A stretch of DNA of 64,000 nt from positions 1 through 64,000 of the forward strand of contig BGON01000002.1 in assembly GCA_003569265.1 (NCBI GenBank). Direction: 5' to 3'. The notes under the pieces were generated by a model. That model saw nothing but the letters and a program-made list of their open reading frames with translations. It was not told the origin of the DNA and did not search any database. Shown in pieces: positions 58,866 through 64,000 of the stretch. Position 1 is the stretch's first letter. Every line of letters starts with the position of its first letter. The position numbers were made by a program, and so were the translations under genes. This DNA is from Actinomycetota bacterium (GTDB lineage: Bacteria; Actinomycetota; Actinomycetes; Nanopelagicales; Nanopelagicaceae).

Positions 58866-61451
58866 TTAGTGGGCAGCCTCATGCCATGTAAGACCCAAGC
58901 CAGCACTGACATCTAGTGGAGCCCGCAGCGGATACGCCGCACCCATCTCCCGCTTTACTAGCCCACTTATCTGCTCTTCTTCGCCTTTAACAACTTCAAC
59001 GATTAACTCATCATGAATCTGCAGCAATAACCGTGAAGCAAGTTTTTCCTTTTCTATTGCAGTCTGAACTTTGAGCATTGCCAACTTAATAATGTCAGCA
59101 GCAGAACCCTGAATAGGGGCATTAAGTGCCATGCGCTCTGCCACTTCACGGCGTTGGCGATTATCATGCATCAAATCAGGTAGATACCTGCGGCGTCCCA
59201 TGATTGTTTCGGTGTAACCAACTTTGCGAGCATCTTCGACAACAACTTTTAGATAGTCACGAATTCCACCAAAGCGCTCAAAGTATTTATCCATCAAATC
59301 TTGCGCCGCAGGTGGAGAGATATCTAACTGTGCAGAGAGTCCGTAAGAAGAGAGTCCATAAGCCAACCCATATGACATTGCCTTGATCTGCCTGCGCATT
59401 TCAGGGTCAACATCATTGGCTTTGACTCCAAATATCTCTCCGGCAATCCTTGCATGTAGATCCTCCCCCGACTCAAAGGCTTTGAGCAGCTTCTCATCAT
59501 GAGATAAGTGAGCCATAATGCGCATTTCAATTTGGCTGTAGTCAGCAGTTAAGAGGCCAACATAACCTTTACCGGCAATAAAGCAGTTGCGAATCGTGCG
59601 ACCTTCTTCTGTGCGCACAGGAATATTTTGCAGATTAGGTCCAGTTGAAGACAAACGCCCAGTAGCTGCAACAGTCTGTTGGAAATGTGTGTGAATACGA
59701 CCATCTTTGGCAATCTCTGCAATCAATCCTTCAACAGTTGTTCCGAGTTTCTTTGTTTCACGAATGCGCAAAAGTGAAGTCAATACCGGGTGACCGCTCT
59801 TCTGGTGCAGCCAATCTAAACTTTCAGCATCGGTTGTATATCCAGTCTTAATCTTCTTTGTTTTAGGAAGCTTAAGCTCATCAAAGAGAACAACTTGTAG
59901 CTGCTTGGGTGATGCCACATTAAATTCATGTCCCACGGCATCATGAGCCGCTTTTGTCTCTCTGCTTACTTCACTCTCAAAGTATGCAGCGAGTTTGTCT
60001 AACTCCTTTTTATCAACAGCGATTCCAAGGGCCTCCATCTTGGCTAAGAGGGCAGCGATAGGTAGTTCCATGTCCACAAACAAATTCCACAGTCCACGCT
60101 CTTTTAGTTCACGCGTCAAGGAATCTCGCAGTGTAAAGAGTGCGCGAGCCGAAGTCAGTAGCTCTTGTTCAGGCGATGAAAAGTTGATTGCACTGCCATC
60201 TCCCCATCGCTCTTGGAGATCTTTGAGCTCTTGGGCTCGAACACCTGGATTAACTAAATAGGCTGCAAGTGAAGTATCAAATGCAATACCAGCCAGACCA
60301 TTCATACGAGCTAGCGACTTAGCATCATGTGCAATCTTTGGAATAGAGACATCAGTTGCCCAATTCCCCATTGCTGATGAATGAACCAGGAAGATATCTT
60401 CTTTAGAAAATGCCACGGCATAGCGGTTTAATTTCTCATCATCGAGGGAGAAGGTAATTGCAATCTCACCTTTGTGCTGAGCGATCTTTGCATCCAACTC
60501 AGCTGGAGTTAAGACACCCTCACTCATCTCCTCTGCAAAGAGAGCAAACTCTGGTTCGACAGATTTAGTACTGCCTTTGAGAAGTATTGGCTTCATGCGA
60601 TCTTTGAGTGTTTTAAATTCAAGGCGATCAAATAGTGGATTAGTCAATGTCTCATCCACACCAGACCAAGCAAGTGCATCAATGCTCAAATCCATGGGAA
60701 CTTCTGCAACTAGTTGAGTCAGCTCTCGGTTACGAATGACGTTATCAATTGAATCTCGCAGTGCTTGCCCGACTTTGCCACCAACTTTATCTACATTCGA
60801 CAACAGTTCTTGTAGTGATCCATATTCAACAACCCACTTGGCTGCCGTCTTTTCACCAACTCCTGGAATTGATGGCAAATTATCGCTGGGGTCTCCGCGA
60901 AGAGCTGCAAAATCTGGATATTGCGAAGGTGACATTCCATATTTTTCTTGCACAGCATCTGGTGTCATTCGAGCTAAATCACTCACGCCGCGCTTGGGAT
61001 AGAGCACTGTCGTCTTATCATTTACTAACTGAAATGAATCTCGATCTCCCGTGCAGATGAATACTTCTGCGCCTTCCTTTTCCGCTCGCTTGCTTATCGT
61101 GGCCAAGATGTCATCGGCCTCATATCCCTCAACCTCAAACTGCGTGATACCAAAAGCACTCACTAATTCATGTAGATAGGACATCTGGGAGCGAAACTCA
61201 TCCGGAGTTTTTGCCCGATTAGCTTTGTACTCTGGAAAGATCTCAGAGCGAAATGTCTTACGGGAAACATCAAAAGCCACGGCAACGTGAGTGGGCTTCT
61301 CGCTGCTCAGCAGTGAGAGCAACATCGTGGCAAAGCCATAAATTGCATTGGTGTGCTGGCCTGATGCCGTAGTGAAGTTCTCCGCAGGAAGGGCATAAAA
61401 AGCGCGATATGCCATGGAGTGCCCATCGATAAGTAATAGGCGTTTGCTCAT
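58866..61451 (-). CDS. polA: DNA polymerase I
   Basis: Repair and Okazaki-fragment polymerase. The 861 residues contain the 5'-3' exonuclease (~1-290; LLLIDGHSMAYRAFYALP, VFICTGDRDSFQLVNDKT, YGMSPSQYPDFAALRGDPSD), a 3'-5' exonuclease-like domain that seems to lack the catalytic acids, and the polymerase with motif A DYSQIEMRIMAHLS, motif B RRQIKAMSYGLAYGLSSYG and motif C LLQIHDELIVEV. In motif B a Tyr stands where E. coli has Phe762, as in mycobacterial PolA; this position controls discrimination against dideoxynucleotides. I chose the ATG at 61449-61451; a TAAGAT hexamer ends 6 bases before it. Confidence 0.96.
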   Translation of the reverse strand: MSKRLLLIDGHSMAYRAFYALPAENFTTASGQHTNAIYGFATMLLSLLSSEKPTHVAVAFDVSRKTFRSEIFPEYKANRAKTPDEFRSQMSYLHELVSAFGITQFEVEGYEADDILATISKRAEKEGAEVFICTGDRDSFQLVNDKTTVLYPKRGVSDLARMTPDAVQEKYGMSPSQYPDFAALRGDPSDNLPSIPGVGEKTAAKWVVEYGSLQELLSNVDKVGGKVGQALRDSIDNVIRNRELTQLVAEVPMDLSIDALAWSGVDETLTNPLFDRLEFKTLKDRMKPILLKGSTKSVEPEFALFAEEMSEGVLTPAELDAKIAQHKGEIAITFSLDDEKLNRYAVAFSKEDIFLVHSSAMGNWATDVSIPKIAHDAKSLARMNGLAGIAFDTSLAAYLVNPGVRAQELKDLQERWGDGSAINFSSPEQELLTSARALFTLRDSLTRELKERGLWNLFVDMELPIAALLAKMEALGIAVDKKELDKLAAYFESEVSRETKAAHDAVGHEFNVASPKQLQVVLFDELKLPKTKKIKTGYTTDAESLDWLHQKSGHPVLTSLLRIRETKKLGTTVEGLIAEIAKDGRIHTHFQQTVAATGRLSSTGPNLQNIPVRTEEGRTIRNCFIAGKGYVGLLTADYSQIEMRIMAHLSHDEKLLKAFESGEDLHARIAGEIFGVKANDVDPEMRRQIKAMSYGLAYGLSSYGLSAQLDISPPAAQDLMDKYFERFGGIRDYLKVVVEDARKVGYTETIMGRRRYLPDLMHDNRQRREVAERMALNAPIQGSAADIIKLAMLKVQTAIEKEKLASRLLLQIHDELIVEVVKGEEEQISGLVKREMGAAYPLRAPLDVSAGLGLTWHEAAH

Positions 61452-61457
61452 GGGCAC

Positions 61458-61463
61458 ATCTTA
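61458..61463 (-). promoter_or_regulatory. polA promoter -10 element (leaderless)
   Basis: TAAGAT ends 6 bases before the polA ATG, in the 35-base gap shared with the divergent thioesterase gene. Confidence 0.45.
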
Positions 61464-61473
61464 GGTTGCGCAC

Positions 61474-61479
61474 TAGAAT
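61474..61479 (+). promoter_or_regulatory. Thioesterase promoter -10 element (leaderless)
   Basis: TAGAAT ends 7 bases before the ATG at 61487, so the transcript should begin at the start codon. Confidence 0.5.
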
Positions 61480-61486
61480 ACGCCTC

Positions 61487-61897
61487 ATGATCAACGAAGA
61501 GTTTGTAGAGTTTTACAAAGAACGCGGCAGCGGCGCACTAGATCAAAAGATGGGCATCAAGATTCTTGAAGCTGAGCAAGGCCGCATCGTTGGAACAATG
61601 CCTGTTGAAGGTAACACCCAACCCATGGGCCTTTTACATGGTGGAGCAAGTGTTGTTTTGGCTGAAAGCCTCGGCTCAATCGGAACGTCGCTGCATGCCG
61701 GTCCTCATCGCAAAATCGTTGGCGTTGACATCAATGCAACGCACCACAAATCTGCAACAAGCGGATTGGTTACTGGTGTTGCAACAGCGATCTCTTTAGG
61801 TAAGACGTTGTGCAGTTGGGAAATCGTTATTACAAATGAAGCAGGCGAACGTACTTGTACGGCGCGTATTACCTGCTTAATCCTGGCAGAACGTTAA
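61487..61897 (+). CDS. Hotdog-fold thioesterase (PaaI/YbdB-like)
   Basis: A 136-residue single hotdog domain that likely hydrolyses acyl- or aryl-CoA thioesters. The core signature is QPMGLLHGGASVVLAESLGS (~43-62), followed by VGVDINATHHKSATSGLVTG and the strand TCTARITCLILAER. In PaaI/EntH-type enzymes the HGG segment and a Glu on the central helix form the active site, and both are present here. Start chosen at 61487 (MINEEFVEFYKERG); an upstream TTG frame has no support. The stop overlaps that of convergent livF (4 bases). Substrate unknown; in actinobacteria a PaaI-like gene next to polA is common. Confidence 0.9.
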   Translation: MINEEFVEFYKERGSGALDQKMGIKILEAEQGRIVGTMPVEGNTQPMGLLHGGASVVLAESLGSIGTSLHAGPHRKIVGVDINATHHKSATSGLVTGVATAISLGKTLCSWEIVITNEAGERTCTARITCLILAER

Positions 61898-62616
61898 GAA
61901 TGCGCCCCAGTGCCCAGATATGCCTCGCGCACTGCAGGATCATTGAGTAGATCAGCAGCCTTTGCCTCTTTGACCACATTTCCAGTCTCGAGAATATAAG
62001 CACGGTGTGCTCGTTGCAGGGCCTGCTGTGCATTTTGCTCAACGAGCAAGATTGTCACACCCTGCTTATTGATCTCAGTAATAATACGAAAGATATTGGC
62101 AATCATCTGAGGTGCAAGTCCCATCGATGGTTCATCAAGAAGTAAGACCTTAGGACGAGACATGAGAGCACGGCCAATAGCCAACATCTGCTGTTCTCCG
62201 CCAGAGAGCGTTCCGCCAGCTTGTGAAACGCGCTCTTTCAAACGTGGGAAGAGTGTGTAGATCTTATCGAGATCCTCATCCATCTCAGCTTTGCGGTTTT
62301 TTCGGTGAAACTTTCCCATCTCTAAATTCTCAAGAACTGTCATACCAGGAAAGATTCCGCGCCCTTCAGGTGCTTGTGAGATGCCAAGGTCGACGCGCTC
62401 GTGTGCGGCAACATTTGAAATATCTTGGCCATCAAAGATGATGGCACCCGATGAGACTTTGCGAAGACCTGAGATTGTCTTGAGCGTTGTTGTCTTTCCG
62501 GCGCCGTTAGCACCGATTAAGGTAACGATTTCACCTTCATTGACAACGACTGAGATTCCCTTGATCGCTTCGATCTTGCCGTAGTGAACATGGAGATCTT
62601 TAATTTCAAGACGCAT
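61894..62616 (-). CDS. livF: Branched-chain amino acid ABC transporter ATPase LivF
   Basis: One of two ATPases of a high-affinity branched-chain amino acid importer. The 240 residues show Walker A LIGANGAGKTTTLKTISGLR, Q-loop GISQAPEGRGIFPGMTVLEN with the PEGR typical of LivF, signature GTLSGGEQQMLAIGRALMSR, Walker B VLLLDEPSMGLAPQMIANIF and the H-loop residues in LLVEQNAQQAL. It overlaps livG by 11 bases. Substrate class is inferred from the family; related transporters also carry urea or other amino acids. Confidence 0.92.
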   Translation of the reverse strand: MRLEIKDLHVHYGKIEAIKGISVVVNEGEIVTLIGANGAGKTTTLKTISGLRKVSSGAIIFDGQDISNVAAHERVDLGISQAPEGRGIFPGMTVLENLEMGKFHRKNRKAEMDEDLDKIYTLFPRLKERVSQAGGTLSGGEQQMLAIGRALMSRPKVLLLDEPSMGLAPQMIANIFRIITEINKQGVTILLVEQNAQQALQRAHRAYILETGNVVKEAKAADLLNDPAVREAYLGTGAHS

Positions 62617-63382
62617 CAGCTGGCACTCCTAAATAGGCCTCAATCACCTTGGGATCCTTTTGAACTTTACTTGGTAGGTCATCTGCGATTTTGACACCGA
62701 AATCAAGGACAGCAACGCGATCAGAGATCCCCATAATCAAAGACATATCATGTTCGATAAGAAGAACGGTGTAACCGGCATCGCGAATGCGCTTGATCAA
62801 TGCAGCAAGTTCAACTTTTTCTGCAGGGTTAAAACCAGCAGCTGGTTCATCTAGAAGTAGTAGCTGTGGGCTTGTTCCCATTGCACGTGCGATTTCAAGA
62901 CGGCGCTGATCTCCGTAAGGAAGGTTTTTACCTAACTGATCAGAACGATGCCCGATACCCATGAAATCGAGGAGCTCTTGTGCCCTCACGCGATCTCGCT
63001 TTTCCTCTTTGCGAGAGCGCGGAAGACCAAAGAGAGAGCCTATTAAACCTGAACGCTTATGAACATCGGTTGCGGTAATCACGTTCTCTAGCGCCGTCAT
63101 CTCCCCCCATAAACGAACATTCTGAAAAGTTCGAGCCATGCCTGCTCTTGCTATGTTGTGGCGCTTCATACCAAGGATGCTCTTGCCTTCAAAGATAATC
63201 TCACCGGCCGTTGCCTGATAGACACCGGTAATGACGTTAAAGACAGTTGTCTTACCAGCGCCGTTAGGGCCGATAAGGGCGCAGATTTCTCCCTTAAAGA
63301 CATCTAAGTCCACGTTATCTAGTGCAGTAACCCCACCAAAGCGCATTGTCAGATTTTTGAGTTCAAGAATCTTCTCTCTCAT
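62606..63382 (-). CDS. livG: Branched-chain amino acid ABC transporter ATPase LivG
   Basis: Second ATPase of the importer. The 258 residues show MRFGGVTALDNVDLDVFKGE, Walker A LIGPNGAGKTTVFNVITGVY, the LivG-type Q-loop ARTFQNVRLWGEMTALENVI, signature LPYGDQRRLEIARAMG, Walker B LLLLDEPAAGFNPAEKVELA and LLIEHDMSLIMGISDRVAVL. It begins at the base after the livM stop and overlaps livF. Confidence 0.93.
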   Translation of the reverse strand: MREKILELKNLTMRFGGVTALDNVDLDVFKGEICALIGPNGAGKTTVFNVITGVYQATAGEIIFEGKSILGMKRHNIARAGMARTFQNVRLWGEMTALENVITATDVHKRSGLIGSLFGLPRSRKEEKRDRVRAQELLDFMGIGHRSDQLGKNLPYGDQRRLEIARAMGTSPQLLLLDEPAAGFNPAEKVELAALIKRIRDAGYTVLLIEHDMSLIMGISDRVAVLDFGVKIADDLPSKVQKDPKVIEAYLGVPADAS

Positions 63383-64000
63383 TTATTTGACCGCCTTCTG
63401 TAGAATTTTTTCCCGTTTCTTACGGGGCAATAGACCATCTGGGCGAACGTTCATGATAACCAAAAGTACAAGCCCAAAGACGAGTTGGCGTGCATTACTA
63501 ATGAAGCGGATGCGCTCTGGAAGATAGGCAAGAATGGATGCGCCGAGAATTACTCCCCAAATATTGCCTAGTCCACCAAAGACTATGCAGGCTAAAACAA
63601 GAATTGAGGTATTAAATGTAAACATATCAGGAGCAATAAACATCGTTTTGGATGCATAGATCACTCCTCCAGCACCACCGACTGCAGCCCCGATTGTAAA
63701 GGACCAGAGTTTGTAAATGAGTAAGTTGACGCCCATAAGAGCTGCAACATCCTCATCTTGGCGAATTGCCTCCCATGCACGTCCCGGACGGCGCACAGTA
63801 AAGCGGCGCACCATCCAAATCACGAGCAAAATCATTATCAAAATAACCCAGAAGTAGGCTTTGTGATCATCTAACTCAAACTTCTGTCCCAGTATCGGTG
63901 GAGGTGTTGGAACACCAACAACTCCATTAGGGCCCCCGGTTACTGCGAGGTTAAGTGCGATGATGCGAACTATCTCGCCAAAGCCAAGTGTCACAATAGC
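63383..64000 (-). CDS. livM: Branched-chain amino acid ABC transporter permease LivM, C-terminal part
   Basis: The last ~205 residues of an inner-membrane permease; the start lies beyond base 64000. TLGFGEIVRIIALNLAVTGG is the conserved LivM cytoplasmic coupling segment (EAA-like), followed by membrane helices such as YFWVILIMILLVIWMVRRF, AGGVIYASKTMFIAPDMFTF and FNTSILVLACIVFGGLGNIW. The family's GxGNxxG motif is seen as FGGLGNIWG. Order livM-livG-livF is usual; livH and the binding protein should lie further right. Confidence 0.9.
   Translation of the reverse strand, partial: AIVTLGFGEIVRIIALNLAVTGGPNGVVGVPTPPPILGQKFELDDHKAYFWVILIMILLVIWMVRRFTVRRPGRAWEAIRQDEDVAALMGVNLLIYKLWSFTIGAAVGGAGGVIYASKTMFIAPDMFTFNTSILVLACIVFGGLGNIWGVILGASILAYLPERIRFISNARQLVFGLVLLVIMNVRPDGLLPRKKREKILQKAVK

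Overview
The window reads as a stretch of core chromosome from a small-genome, low-GC actinobacterium. The evidence is RbpA, WhiA, a DUF3099 protein, the sufR-B-D-C-S-U-T order, the coaE-uvrB-uvrA-uvrC-rapZ-yvcK-whiA order and the infC-rpmI-rplT...pheST-arg...tyrS...tlyA-nadK-recN-pyrG order known from Mycobacterium and Streptomyces. Composition is, by eye, in the mid-40s percent GC, genes are packed with 1-4 base overlaps, and several convergent pairs share stop codons. A freshwater Nanopelagicales (acI)-type organism fits best, but that placement is inference. There is no phage, insertion sequence, CRISPR array or obvious accessory island.

Layout, left to right. (1) 1-7003, minus strand: a TPR-like protein, an OB-fold protein, two small proteins, tlyA, nadK, recN, pyrG and the 5' end of ald. 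From base 1 to about 2815 the text carries many single-base indels that break ald, pyrG and the 3' half of recN; this looks like poor sequence at a contig end, not gene decay. (2) 7051-12663, minus strand: one rRNA operon (16S-23S-5S) without spacer tRNAs, with two candidate promoters, processing stems around 16S and 23S, and a terminator. (3) 12703-25732, minus strand: infC-rpmI-rplT-rRNA methyltransferase-pheS-pheT, then argC-J-B-D-R-H and tyrS, closed by a terminator. argC has its own ARG box and promoter; argF and argG are absent from their usual places and argH carries a one-base frameshift. (4) 25733-28252: fabG-fabI (minus) and DUF3099-SURF1 (plus). (5) 28232-36379, minus strand: the sufR-B-D-Rieske-C-S-U-T operon followed by an ABC exporter. 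(6) 36461-41996, plus strand: ctaA-tkt-tal-pgi, without the usual neighbours ctaB and zwf-opcA-pgl. (7) 41993-45626, minus strand: gap-pgk-tpiA-secG-rbpA. (8) 45766-57510, minus strand: coaE-uvrB-uvrA-uvrC-rapZ-yvcK-whiA, preceded by rpsA with its own terminator. (9) 57639-64000: an MFS transporter (plus), polA (minus), a hotdog thioesterase (plus) and livM-livG-livF (minus, livM cut by the window edge).

The genes serve translation (rRNAs, infC, rplT, rpmI, rpsA, pheST, tyrS, TlyA and TrmH-type methyltransferases), arginine synthesis under ArgR, Fe-S cluster assembly under SufR, lower glycolysis and the non-oxidative pentose phosphate branch, heme A supply and cytochrome oxidase assembly (CtaA, SURF1), nucleotide excision repair, fatty acid elongation and branched-chain amino acid uptake.

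No undescribed multi-gene system was found. The best leads are regulatory: a recurring TANNNT hexamer placed 6-7 bases before the start codon of operon-leading genes (leaderless transcription), an ATC start and an in-frame leader ORF for infC, mutually exclusive hairpins in the gap leader, and a three-half-site operator over the sufR promoter.
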